Assembly: GCA_003342895.1 (NCBI GenBank)
Contig: PTFA01000042.1
Span: 1,054,001 to 1,118,000, forward strand
From: Casuarius casuarius
Lineage: Eukaryota > Chordata > Aves > Casuariiformes > Casuariidae
Reading direction: 5' to 3'
Length of the DNA stretch: 64,000 bases
A program made the position numbers and the translations under genes. Positions 27,301-39,517 of the stretch are shown in pieces. The number at the start of each line of letters is the position of its first letter. Within the stretch, counting starts at the first letter, position 1. The notes below the pieces were generated by a model, which did not search any database, was not told where the DNA came from, and saw only the letters and a program-made list of their open reading frames with translations.

Positions 27301-27999
27301 AAAATACTTGCTCTTTGGTGGTTAATAGGGGTAAATCACATGTTCCCGTTGAGGGACTGCCTCCAGCAGACACGTGCCTCTGCACTGGCAGCATCAATAG
27401 AAGTTCCTTGTTTAGTGTCACATGCTATATTATTTCACAGTGGCATGTGAAATTTTTTCTGTCTTCATTTCTCAAATACTTTTGTGAGTCAGAGGCAAGA
27501 AAAGGGTCAGATGAGCAAAGATGCCCTCACGGAGGTACCTTAAGGAATTTTAGAGTGGTTCATAAAGTTTGCCAGCCATCCGAGAGAGATTTCAAAAGAT
27601 TCCTTACAGCTAAATGCTTCAGCTGGGTTTTGCAGCTCCCCAGCACTATATCTACACTTGAAGGAAATCGGAAGCCTCCAGATTATCAGTATAACTTTTC
27701 AGAAGACGTGGGGCTGAGGCCTCTGAGTCAGCATCAGTTTCAGGGAATCTGGGAACACGTATCATTGCTTTCTAGTTTAATTTCTGCTACACAACAGCTG
27801 AGGAAAGTCTATCTTAATAGCAGCCTGTCCTGGGAGCAGGGTCTCTCTGGGCTTGATGCTATCCACAAAGGAGCGACTGCAGTTTACATCAGATGCCTCG
27901 GTCCCAGAAAAGGGATTAAAATGTGAGCGAGCTTCCCGTGTTCAAGCCTGGGAAATGGCTGCTGGCACCTGTGAAGCTGTACAGGTGGGTTTGTTGCAC

Positions 28000-28400
28000 T
28001 CAGCGTGACGACTTCGGCCGGGTGCTTTCTGTGTGGTGGGCGTCCGCTTTTTATGGAGCGACCAAAACCTCGAACCACATGTTAGTTCTGGTGAATTAAT
28101 GCGGGGTTAAATGACTGCACAAAGCAGAGCGAGCCCGCCAGGAGCCCAGCGCCCTCGCCTAACCGTCTGTGCCGTGCGTGATGTCCGCCCAGCAAACACC
28201 AGAGCTGCTCTCGGCTGGGCGCTGTCACCGCAGAGGTGCCTCGGCCCAAACCCGGAGCGCACTGGCAGCCGGTGGGGAGTGATGCTGGAGGCTGGCTGCG
28301 TTCGGCAGCGCCCGGCAGCGGTCACGATGTGTGCGCCCAGCCGTGAGGGAGGAAAACAGCTCATTTCACACAGAAGCGGGACTTGGCAAGTGTGACCTAA
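28000..28400. promoter_or_regulatory. Orphan CpG-rich patch
   Basis: About 400 bases with frequent CG dinucleotides (for example CGACTTCGGCCGG, GCGTCCGC, CCGTGCGTG, CCCGGAGCGC, GCGCCCGGCAGCG) inside AT-rich intergenic DNA. It could be the promoter of an unannotated noncoding RNA or a CpG-rich enhancer. No exon could be tied to it. Confidence 0.4.
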
Positions 28401-31400
28401 ATTCCAGGTAGCTCTGGTGCGGCAGACTGGAAAGTCCGTGGCAGCTCCAGACGAACTAAAAATGGGGCAGGCTTTTGTTGGGTTAGGGAAGCGATTAGAG
28501 TGAAACGCGATGCTGTGTCCTACTTAATTGCATTAACTTAACGCTCCTACATCACATTTCGTATTAAAAGTGCTGCTTAGTACCGTATGGAAAACAGAAA
28601 ACCACAAGGAGGGAAGCTGAACATTTAGGCAGCTGGGGAGAGAGAACCGGGACTTTTTGACTGTGGAGGCATAAGACTATACTTGGAATGAGTCTGTACC
28701 TTGGATGTTTCCATTAAAACGATCAGCAAGTAAATAGCTAGCATTGCCAATACTTACAATTTCACCACTAGGTTCCAGAGTTAACCCCCACATTGAGATT
28801 CAAGGATTAGGCTCTAGGAGTTACCAAGGGGCTGTTTGCAGATCGAGACAAGCTTCACCGACAGATTCTAAAGTGCATTTTTCTGAATCAAAATCCTTTC
28901 AGGATTTTCTTTGTAAATGTAATTGCTAAAAACTAGAACTGTTAAAAATGGATCATTTGCACATTCACAGGCAAATGCTCTAAACCTTCTTACTCTCCTC
29001 CTTTTTTGTAAGAGTCACAGGGTAATTTTTTTGAGAAGGATAGGCATTTGAACTGGATTACCGAGTAGCTGCTTGGGGCTATTCTATGAGCATCAGTTTC
29101 TTTGTGAATATATTCATCAAACTTGCAAGTAGGCAACTGTTACCAGTCTTCCATCGAGCTCTACACAGACAAATACGTACTCACTTGCAAGGGAGAAATC
29201 ATTTTTCTTGACGAGGACAATGACTGGCTACTTCAGCACAAGTTCTTTGGTGTCTGACTAGAAGGTCAAGTCAACAAGTTCAAGCCAGTATGACTGCTCT
29301 CATCAATCCATGGTGCTCCGTCATATGATTTTCTAAATGAACCTATAATTATTTTAAATTGATGGATCTGAAAGGCAGTTCTATTCCCATATCTTTAACT
29401 CAGAAATTGCCAGGCTGATACTTGGATATAAATTTTAGGGCAGCTATCACAGGAAAATGATGACCCATGAGCATCACGCACTATTTCTATGAACCGATGA
29501 GGGTTCTTGAGCACACAGAAAAGGTGCCAATAGTGCAGGGGTCATTAGCAGGGCATCTGGAGTCTTGAGGAAAGAAAAGCTGGAACAGACTAGGGATCTA
29601 GGGTCAAAAGCCAGATGCTGTGTAGCAATAGGGTGATACTGCTACAGCATGCCTGCTGCTGTGGCAGGATACTACCCCTCAGAACCGGGTACATCGACCT
29701 GACCAGAGGCATTAGGACAGATCTCTGAGCAGTTCAACCAAATGAAATATTAAAGTAGCACAAGGGAACCGGATACTGGCCAGACTAGAGAGTGTTCAAC
29801 TGGCACAAAGCTGGGAACATTGGCTCTCATGCCAATTGCCTTCTTCCTTTGGCACGGGGATTACGCTGAGAAAGGGGGCGGTTTCCAGGCAGCAGATGAT
29901 GTACAGGCTAATCCTATACCTGTGGGCTACTGCACTGCACAGGTATACATCCTAAGCTGCCTTGGGACTAGTGCATACAAGTCACCCAACCAAAGGGTCA
30001 CAGCTACCTTTAGCTGGGTAATTGTCATTCCTGTTTTTGCACGCCCTGAGGTGCTTCTGTGGGAGGAGGAAGTGCTTTCACCAGGGGCAATGGCAGGCTG
30101 TTAGAGTTTTATGTCTTCAGGTCCATGCTTTGACTAGCTTTCTCCTCACCTGTTCAAGATGGCAAAGTCTATGATTCTAGATCTGAAAACAGAAAAGACA
30201 ACATAACCATTCTGGCACTGACTACACGAACACAGGAGAACTGCATTGCTTTTCCTCCTGCAATTTTTTAAATTGAAATGTTCTCACTTTTAGAGACACT
30301 TCAAGGAAGATCTTTTGTGATAGCTTGTCGTCCTGAAAATTGCAATCCATTTCCACGTCATTCATGAGGAAGGCAATAGATCATTTGCAAAAATATATCC
30401 TTCACTTATGAGTTTCCCTTCCTGGACTGTTTTCTCATTTTCTTTAAAAAGAGTAAAACGCAGTCGTGCTCTGCTTATATCACCTGCAACGTGCCACTGA
30501 GCACTGCTTGCTCTGTTGACTCTTCTCGCTTAGACATTGTGTTTGGTCATAAAATGGTCTCCTCCAGGGAAGGTTCAACCAGAACCTCGCCTGCTGGACG
30601 TATCATTATCGTGTTTCCCACAGGAAGCTGTGTGAAAGGCTTAAGTCCCCCAGCAGCTGTGTTGCCACTGAAAAACCTTCTTATGTTGTATGTCAGCATT
30701 TGGCATGGTGTGCACATGAAGAAGCCAATGTTAGGAAACTTAGGTATACAGCATGAGTTTCATAAGTCATATTTTCTAAGGATCTAGGGTGAAGGACAGA
30801 GGCTGTGTGGGAAGGGTTTAGAGGCTGAAGCAGACCTGTTTGCTGGCCACACCTCCTGGGATACACAGGGCAGACTTTGGCCAAAGAGGGAGACCATTAG
30901 TGAACTTCACTTACTGAGAAAGAAGTGCCAGCAATAAGACAGACACCTGCGCTCCTGCTCCTGAAAGCCTTCACCAAACCAGGGCCAGGGCATCGGCAGG
31001 CTGCCCAGCTCACGGGGAGTTCATGAGTATTGAGCAATGCGCTCCTTGGTGGGACAGAGCTATCTTGGGGCTTGCTGCTCTACCTACCTATCACACTGCC
31101 ACCTCAGGGTGATTAAACCAGGTGATGACAGCTATAGGAGGAGCAGGAAGAGGATGTAGCCAAAGCTGCATGGGGCGGAGCGATAGGTGCACTCTTACTG
31201 TGGCTGCAAATGCTATTGGATGCCTGGAGAGCGTGCATATTGCTCCTTCCGTGGCACAGTTATCTCCCGCCTGCTTTCTGCCCTCACCCGAGAAGCCCAT
31301 CAGCAGGACTTCTGTCAGTGCTGGTCTTGCCTGCAAAGCTTTGTGTATTCAATTGTGGAGAAGGGCTGGACAAAAAACTCAAAGAGCATCTTGAAGCAAA

Positions 31401-31901
31401 TGAGCAGAAGATCTTAAGTGCTGCATAGTCTGAAGTCTGCGGTCTCAGAAGACCTACCCGTTCCCACAGGAGCTGTCTCTCTTTAAAAATCAGTGGTGTT
31501 TTCTACTCCTTCTCCCCCTGCCCCCAGTCCTTCCCAGAGAAAAGCCCCCTGCGGACTGCTGAGCGGAGGTGGAGACTAGCTGCTCCACCACAAAGATTTC
31601 AAAAGGATGGGCAAGCTGAAAGCCTGAAAGGATCAACAAAACACATGGGAATGTTTCCTCTTTGCCCACTGAAAAGGTATTTGGGTCTCACAGGCTCGCT
31701 TTTCTCTCCATTTTGTCTGAGGTTGGAAAGGGGCAGGGGCTCAGCCCCAGTGAGCTCCTCCGCCAGGGAAGGCCTCCGTTATTGCTCTTCCAGCTGCATC
31801 GCTGTGCATCGTCCCCTGCCCCACCTCCAAGCACCCTATGAATGTGGACCCTGCGTGGAGGCCCCCGGGGCTCTTTTATTTATTTTATTGTTACATACTT
31901 A

Positions 31902-31939
31902 CTTATTTCTGTTACAGCTAGGGCTATAACAGAAATGAG
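31902..31939. repeat. 13-bp stem, 12-base loop hairpin
   Basis: CTTATTTCTGTTA and TAACAGAAATGAG pair over 13 positions with a single G-T wobble, around the loop CAGCTAGGGCTA. The stem is short for a microRNA precursor. Confidence 0.7.
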
Positions 31940-32899
31940 GCTCTTGAGAACTTTTGAGAGAAATTTTGGGGGCCGTTGTAAAGCCTGTGCCATTTCCATT
32001 TAGCTACCGGAGTGCGGCTCAGTAAGCTCTTACCTTAAATTCCCGGACAAGGCTAACGCAGCCCCTACACTACAGTCCCCTAATGACAGTTATTAGGGGC
32101 AGTTCGTGGTTTTGAGGGGGAAAGCTCAGCAGCTGGTTTGGGGAAAAGCTTTTATATTCAAGCTAATGATGGTATCATGTGTCAGAAAGGGGAGAAGGCA
32201 CCAGCCTAACTGAGAGGTTTTGCAGCAGGAGAGGAGGGAAGGATGGCTTTTGCTGGCAGACGGTGGCTTCCTCTGCTGCTGCGCGCCGTATGGAGGACAC
32301 AGAGAGGTTTCCCCACAGAAAACCATAAATGAAGTGTTGCTGTGAGGGCCTGTTTAAGATTGTCTCCAAAGAGAAATGGAAGCTTTTCCTTATGGTGAAC
32401 CACAAGAAAATTCTGCTACATCCTGTTTCTTTGTGTGGCATATAAATAGATGGAGGAAAGGAATGACTAGTTAACTGTTTGACCTTAGTTTGGGGAAAAA
32501 AACTCACAAGAAACCTCAAGAACTCACCCCATTAAGCATACAGGAAAATGTCACAGATCTGGCACCTTAATTATATGCTAATGGCATCCTACTAGGAAGA
32601 AAAGCTTCAGATGTCTGGAAGAAAAATATTTGACTGAAAAGGGCTATGGATACCCACAGAGCACTTTCCAACAACTATGGCTTCTTTCTTTTTGTCTTTT
32701 CTTTTAACACTTGAGAAACAAAAAAAAGCAAACCGAAGAACTAGGTGAACCTTTGACATTTGTGTTTGATTTTCAGCCCTTAGGCATGAACTGCAAACAA
32801 AACAGATCCTGCTGCAGAGAGGTTTGTCAAGTGTGCGGACTTTCAATGACCCTTCCGTTCACAGTATTTTACTGATTCACTTCTTTTAGCTAAGATTGC

Positions 32900-33330
32900 A
32901 AAGAGCCTTTACCCATTACCTCCTGGTGAACTTGCCTGCAAAATGCTAATAATTTTTCTATAGATTTATTTGCTCCCCATGAAAAAAGAAAATCTCAGCT
33001 GGTATAAATATGTATCAAAGTTAATGAAGTTATGCCCAGATATGCAGTCTAAGGGTCTGGTATGATTTTTGTTGACTTACTGATTTGTTTAAATTATAAT
33101 TTCACAAGGACCTTCACATTACACCTGAATGCTTACAGAATCCTCTGCTAATAGCAGAAGTTAATGATGACATTTGATTGGGCAGTTTTTCTGCCTCGTA
33201 TTTACAGCCATTCACACGCAGTGCATTTATCAGCACTGAAATTGTACTGCATTCAACTGTTAAATATTGTTTTGCAAAACTTTGGGCTGAGGATTGTTGT
33301 TCCCATGACTTTTCAAGCCTCAGTTTGCTT
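32900..33330. promoter_or_regulatory. Candidate conserved noncoding element
   Basis: A repeat-free AT-rich block with CAGCTGG, TATCAAAGTTAATGAAG, CAGATATG, TTAATGATGACATTTGATTG and GCATTTATCAGCACTG. Its word usage resembles neural or mesodermal enhancers. This is pattern recognition only. Confidence 0.3.
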
Positions 33331-34370
33331 TATACTCAAAACCAGGCCTAAACCTGCTGACAAGGAAGTCAGCAACTAATCTGTTGTAACCCAAAGAGGT
33401 AGGAGGAAGCTCGACTTGCACAGGTCTTTTCTTCCAGAAATTTTTGCAACCCGGAGATACTCTGAGGGGCTTCCAGGCTCCCAGAGGGAGGGACAGAGTA
33501 GGGTCCTGGCCTCCTGGAGCTCCCTGCAGCGATGGCTCTTGCTTCATGGCCTGCAAAAACGGTACTGCACATACATCAGATGTGAGTCAAAGTTGTGTGC
33601 ATGCTTAACAAGTACAAAACTGAAAGGCAAAAAGTATTTTGAATCGATGTCTGGAAATAATTAAGAGGGAAAAAAAAACAGTTCAAGATGGACTACTGAA
33701 CGTTCATGGACAAAAACACAAAAGTCTCCATCGCTATGATAGTAACCCCCAAAATAATCGTAGAAAATTTGCTTCTGTGTTTTTCCGCAGAAAGCATGCT
33801 TGAGGCCAGGATGCCAGCCCCACTCCTCACTAGCGTGCAAGTCATGAGGCAAAGGCTGGCCTGGCTGCATGGAGCAACTAGCAAAAACGGCCGTGGCAGA
33901 AGAGATACTATTGTAAAAGAATTAGTACATTTATTCAGTGATTGGGTCCAAGCCCAAAGAGGTAATTCCAGGACTGCTAATGTGGGAAACCCAATGTTAC
34001 AATAGCTATTCTAGTTATTCCCCCCAAACGGGGAGGCCTTTACTTTCAAGACTAGTCCCACTAACTTCCTAGGAATGTCTCATACATGGAAATGCTGCAG
34101 ACTTGATCTCTACATTGTTTGTTACAGAAACATGGAACTGTTTGGCTTTTGCTCCCGAATCATTTCTCCTCTGTCCTCTGGGATAGCTAATTTGTCTTTC
34201 ATCAGTTTGGGGTCTGTACTTCTCAGCCAAGACTATATGATAATCCCTTTAGGTTTTATTTAACATTCAGGAAATAGCTTTGCTACTTGTACATTAAATC
34301 CAGTTTTGTTTCCTCCTGGAGGACATAGATCGGATTAATCAGATTGAAGTTATTAATTGAATAAAAAATA

Positions 34371-34396
34371 TCTTTTGTTTAAATCTTTTGTTTAAA
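34371..34396 (+). repeat. Perfect 13-base tandem duplication
   Basis: TCTTTTGTTTAAA is repeated twice with no spacer. Confidence 0.95.
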
Positions 34397-34965
34397 TTAT
34401 ACTAAAAATATTAGCCTTGTGTGTGTCACAAGGAGTAGCAGTCATGGGACTCAACAGCATGGTTTTCAGAGACATAGAAAGGAGACAGCTGAAGCTAACC
34501 AGAGGGGTTTTTTTCTTTGCCAAAAGATGTGCTGTTTAACTCATTATAATTGGGCCATATGGACTAGCCAAAGTGAAACGAAGGTATGTTAGCTTTAATT
34601 TGAGATAGACTTGCCAAGATTAGCCTTATCCTCCTACCATTGAGGTTAAACTTTGTAAGTTTATTTCAGGATAAAACAGAGGGACCTAATTCTTCTTTGA
34701 TACCACTCAGGATTTGCTCGGCTGAAAAGGTTCCCTTTTTATACCTTCTCCTTTTTAGTGATTAAACCATGCCAGCCTAGGAGTATATTAGTCCAGTGCC
34801 TGAGTACAGCTTCACGGCATGGCATGAGCAACCTCAACAGTGCCCCCCCTCCACCAAGAGGAGCAGGTCCCACCTAGGTGCCATCCCTCCCTGCCTTGGC
34901 TATCCTCCCTGCTCCCTGCTCATGGGCATATGCTCCTGCTCCTCAGGTACCTACGGCACTCCAGC

Positions 34966-34980
34966 GATCACGTGGTGATC
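34966..34980. promoter_or_regulatory. Palindromic E-box (USF/TFE/MITF type)
   Basis: GATCACGTGGTGATC contains CACGTG inside an inverted repeat with 6-base arms and a 3-base centre. This suits a bHLH-zipper dimer, but no gene start is known nearby. Confidence 0.3.
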
Positions 34981-35720
34981 AGGTCCAAACTCTCCACTGT
35001 GACAGAAAACAGCAGAGCAGCAAGCAATTTTTTTTCCAAGCTCATAACCCAGGTAAGTGAACATGCTGGAGTCAGTGCAGAGGAGCCGCAGGAGCAGGTG
35101 GAGTGGGGAAGCAGTGATGAGGGAGGAAAGCTCCTTGCTGGGTTCATCTGGGCCGCTCATATCTGGAGATCCTAAAAAGCCTCCCATCCTTTAAGCTAGG
35201 AGTCATGGATCCCAGCACCACCGGCTCCTGGAGGTGCCACTCTCCATTCTTCATCGCTTCTCACTACACCTGCTCCACCTCTAATCCTTGTTGTTGGGGG
35301 CTGGGATACAAATGCTTTTGGCCGTGCTACCTAGAGCCTGGCACTTTCATTTCTAAAGGTGCGTTCCTCTCCTAACTCAGTTAAACAGCTGAAGGACAGG
35401 TAAAATAGATAAATATTTTTGTCAGGGGGACACACAGTGCCAGAGGTCTGGTTGGGTCAGCCAAGCACACCAAATGCTAAGCTATAAATTAGACATTTGC
35501 TCTGTGAAATTCATGATCACCAATGTGCTATCAGCTTTTCCCAAAGTGAGTTGCTTTGCCTGGACAAGTTGTTGAGAACAAATTCTTCCCACCAGCTCCA
35601 CCCCCAGTTATAACGAGGTCCCTGTGGAAGATAAGGGGATGTTGCTCTCACTCCTCAGCAGCACTGCTGGATGTGCTCGCTGCCAGTTCATAGGGAAGAA
35701 GCTCTAATATAGACCCATCC

Positions 35721-35748
35721 CATCCATAGCATGGCATCCATAGCATGG
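35721..35748 (+). repeat. Perfect 14-base tandem duplication
   Basis: CATCCATAGCATGG is repeated twice with no spacer. Confidence 0.95.
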
Positions 35749-36789
35749 CTGTCTCCAGTCAAGGCTAACTGACCTCCACTCTGCTTCCAGTGTGGGCTAA
35801 AAGTAGTCACTGAGCATACTTGTATAGAGTTGATTTTAATACTAGGGCAGAAAGTGCATCTGCATGTGTTTGTGAGCGCATAGAGATGTGAGCACATGTT
35901 TGTGGACATGTATGACTGGGGAGGCAAAGGTGTCTGCACACAAGGGTTCACATGGATATATGTACAACATGCAGAAAGTCAAATGGACTGTGTGTTTCAA
36001 GCAGCTGGAGCCCATGTGAATGAAAACAAAAAACGGGAGCTTCTGTTCAATCAAAATGGACAAATGGGGTCAGGGAAGTTCTCCCAGGCTCTCTGCTGAA
36101 CACTTCAGTTCACACAGCAGCACTAAATGCACCGCTCTTCATTCCCATCTCCTTGATGGGGCTTCTAACTCGTTCCAGATGCATGTTGTTTATTTAGCTT
36201 ATTGATTAAACCAGCTGCTGCAGCTAACAGGAACTCCACATTTTCCAGAAAGACAGATATGAAATTTTAAAACTGGTGACCCTTCCTCCTGCCCCCCCTT
36301 TCAAGAGGATATAAACCGCTCTTTGTGAAGAGAGCTGGCTTTCACTACACAAGGCTGAGCAGCTACAGAATCAAGAGTCCTGAAGAAGAAATGAGAGCAA
36401 GTTCTGCTTGAAGGAAATTTCTAGAGTTTGAGTGGTTGTTCTATTTTTTTAACACTATTACTTTCTTTGGTACAAAACCCAAGATGGCATCAGAAAATAC
36501 AGTCCCTAAACCAGCTCAATTTATAAAAAATTCTTAGACCGCCTTGCCACACAGGCGAGTGACATGTTGCGCTGGACAAAAGACTTTGGGCTTGAATGGG
36601 GGAAGTTAGGAGCACTGGGAATTTCTTTTCAAGCACTGCAGCACTGTCTGCTTTGGGAATGCTGCTGCCAGTGACAGTAACGAATTTGTGGATATTCCCA
36701 CGGGGTTCATCACTGGAGCATCTTGTGAGCACTCAAGGGCTACAATCCCATTCCCTCATGAAGTAAAGCAGTATCCCTGCTTCCCAAGA

Positions 36790-36910
36790 GGGGACCAAAG
36801 GGTGAATTGGACAAGCCAACACAGCAACCTGCAATATATCTGGAAGTAGATCCCAGCTCAACTCCCTGTTTGGTTTCTTAAGCACAAAGCCAGTTTTCCT
36901 CACTGCTAGC
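36790..36910 (-). mobile_element. MIR-like SINE remnant, reverse orientation
   Basis: The order of words 'ggacaagccaacacagc', 'tggaagtagatcccagctc', 'aactccctg' and 'ttaagcacaaagccagttttcct' follows the reverse MIR/CORE-SINE consensus 'cttgcccaa..cacacagc', 'ggcagagc..gaacccag', 'gactccc', 'ttaaccac..accat'. Diverged. No flanking duplication was identified. Confidence 0.55.
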
Positions 36911-37738
36911 CATGCCTGTGGCCTTCATCTTTTTAAGTGGGAGGTGAAGGGGTTTCTTTCTTTGAGGAAGTTGTTGACACATCTGTGCACCTGGACCAAT
37001 CAAAGCTCGTGCAAAACTACAGTGGTCTTGTTTTTACTGAAATCGGAGACCACTGATTCCCTTAGCTGGCATTTAGAGGGAGATGATGGAGCAGCAAGAA
37101 TTGCGCAGCTTCCTCCTGGACTGGTCTGCCTCACAGCCGCATCCTGTCCAGATCGCAATCTCATTGCCATCTCATCAGTCAAGGACTGTATCCTGGCTCC
37201 ATCAAAGTACACTACAAAGTTTTCCTTGACTTTAACGGAAATGATCAGACTCCAGCTCACTCAGTCTCCCTTTCCCCTCTGTTTAGGTCTGGTCTTACAG
37301 CATCTCTCTGGCATGTGCAAGCAAGATCTTTGGTTCCCAATCTTTCAAGGCCTTCACCTACCTTTTCAACACAGTAGAAAACCTTTGGAGGGCAGAGGGG
37401 CAAAAGAATGACTATTATTATCAGCTGAATATGACTAACTGTTCTGGAGCCATAAAGCTGTACAAGTACCTCAAGCCCAAACATCTAAAAGGAGAAGTTG
37501 GGCAGAATCTAAACTGAACTGTTGGAGACAGCAAGTTCTTGTTATGTCCCATCCCCAGCAGAATGAGGAGTATATCTAGTCAAGATAACCAGTTAGATTT
37601 TAGGATGCTCATCACAAAACCAAACGTGCAGTCTGAAAGCTACAGGATTTCTCTTGGACTGATAACCATTCTGATCCCTGCTCCCTTTGCCAAAATCATA
37701 ATAACTCTAGTTGCTCCGTGTCCCCTATCACACCCTTA

Positions 37739-38476
37739 TCAGATGAGAGTGGTCACGTGCTGCAGTTCTGAAGCAATATGAGCACACAATGTATAACGGT
37801 TTATTTCTGCCCAGTTTTTGCTCAGTAGGAAAAGACTGTGTATCGCTTCCCCACCCCACTGCTGAATTTCACACAGTTTATAGCCCTCATTTACGTTGGA
37901 GACTCTAATTCCTTTGTCAAACTTGGCTGAAGTGTCCGTCAAAAAGGCTACTACAGGGAGTGACAGGTTGTCAGACGGACAGACAAGCCCATCGCCACAG
38001 ATTAAAAAAAAACCACACACACAAGAACTGGCACAACACATGTGCAATGCATTCAAATGCAAGCTTGTATAAGATGCGAACCAGCGTGACTGGACAGTTG
38101 CACCTGGCTCTCCTATGCACCACTCCAGCATTTGGTGAGGAGCTCCGCGGGAAACAACCATCCCTCCCTTGTTATGCTTCCAAAGGGAGGCACTTGGATC
38201 ACGGCAGATGAGTGTAGAACAGCTTGGGAGGAAACTGCCTTCTTGTTCCATCCTGATAGGGAAGTAACCTCTGAGAGCATCTGACTGAAAGCTATATGTT
38301 TTCACTGTGTTCCCTTCTGCTAAGAAAACATCCAAGGGAGGCCATCTTTCGTGCAGCTTGGAGAAGTTCCAACAGCTTGATAAAACATGACGGCTGTGAC
38401 ATAAAAAATCCCAGAGGAAAAGATAACTTGGAGTGATCTCCCTGCTGACTGACACATGGCAGTGAGCATTGCACAT
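37739..38476 (-). other. 245-codon open frame, unrecognised
   Basis: An ATG-started frame of 245 codons is the longest in the window outside the CpG island. The predicted product starts MCNAHCHVSVSREI and is Cys/Ser/His-rich with no domain, signal peptide or membrane pattern I recognise. A frame of this length is rare but possible by chance in 64 kb on six frames. It is probably not a gene, though an orphan or transposon-derived exon cannot be excluded. Confidence 0.12.
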
Positions 38477-38635
38477 TTCCTTGGGCTCCTATGCTTTACT
38501 GTAATTCTTCTTTAAGATTTCTTACCGCACAAAGCAGAGAACAAATTCACAATTATTTCGCTGTGAGATGCCAACTTATTCTCAATATATATCTAATTCA
38601 AACTGTGATTGTCCTCATTTCTTTCTTTTTCTCCA

Positions 38636-38658
38636 GGAAAGAAGGAAGGAAGGAAGGC
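38636..38658 (+). repeat. (GGAA)n short microsatellite
   Basis: About five GAAG/GGAA units. GGAA repeats of this size can bind ETS proteins, but nothing else here supports a role. Confidence 0.8.
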
Positions 38659-39485
38659 AGTTATTGCTGTGCTGGAAACCAGTGTCGATAAACAGACAAA
38701 TTAGGAAGCATCTTCAAAGTTCACTTCAGTAACAGATTCACTATTTGATCCTTCTTCCCCTGCCATCACTGGCAATATCCCCTAGTTTCAAAACTCCTAA
38801 GTTGTCAGAATAAGAAAATTAGAATGAGCCTGAATGGAAAGCAAGACTTATCTATGTAGGTTAAAGTGAGCAAAACACACGGTTTAAGCTAAATACAGTA
38901 AAGTAGAGAAAAGTAATTGAATGCACTGCATTATTCAATGCTGTTGAAAATTTAGCTAGTTTTATTCAAGTTTCATATAGAATATTTGCAAATTTTGGCC
39001 TGTAACTATACTTAACAGATTGTCTTTCTTTGGGAATGTGCTCACAACTAGAGACACACACACATGAACACCAACAAATTTAGATAAAATTTATCTTCTC
39101 ACCATTTAGTATCTCTGTCATTGTAACTTCATCAAGCCCTATCCTAAGCATAAAAGTCTGAAAAGCACAGAAGAACAGCTTAAAAGCAATCCTCTTGACT
39201 GTGCTGCCTGGGGGTTCTTCTCCATCGCTGTTTTCTCTGTCACACAACTCCTACCGGAAGAGAGACCACAAGTGATGGGGGTGATAAACAGGACTAGAGT
39301 CTCTCTCCCCCATTTACATGAAGGCTCCACAAAGACTTCTTGAAGCAACCAAACCAAACCACTAGCACAATAGCCACAGAAGAGATCAGGTTAGCATTCA
39401 ACTCTTGAACCCTCCTGCAAACCATAGCACTAGCTCTGCATAGTTTTGGCTGAAATTTCCCTGATGAAAGCTCTTCTTTTCTATT

Positions 39486-39517
39486 ATCTTTTCTTTTCTT
39501 TTCTTTTCTTTTTTTCT
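39486..39517 (+). repeat. (TTTTC)n microsatellite
   Basis: About five TTTTC units ending in a T run. Confidence 0.85.

Larger units (their letters stand above)
21925..36785. other. Intergenic, no supported gene
   Basis: Holds the G13 run, an AT repeat at 25.24 kb, the possible hAT remnant at 27.1 kb followed by a 203-codon frame (27315-27926) of chance-like size, the 28 kb CpG patch, the 31.9 kb hairpin and the 32.9-33.3 kb candidate element. Confidence 0.65.

Noticed and set aside
36944..37411. 155-codon plus-strand frame
   Set aside because: Length within chance for this window, with no recognised domain or splice context.
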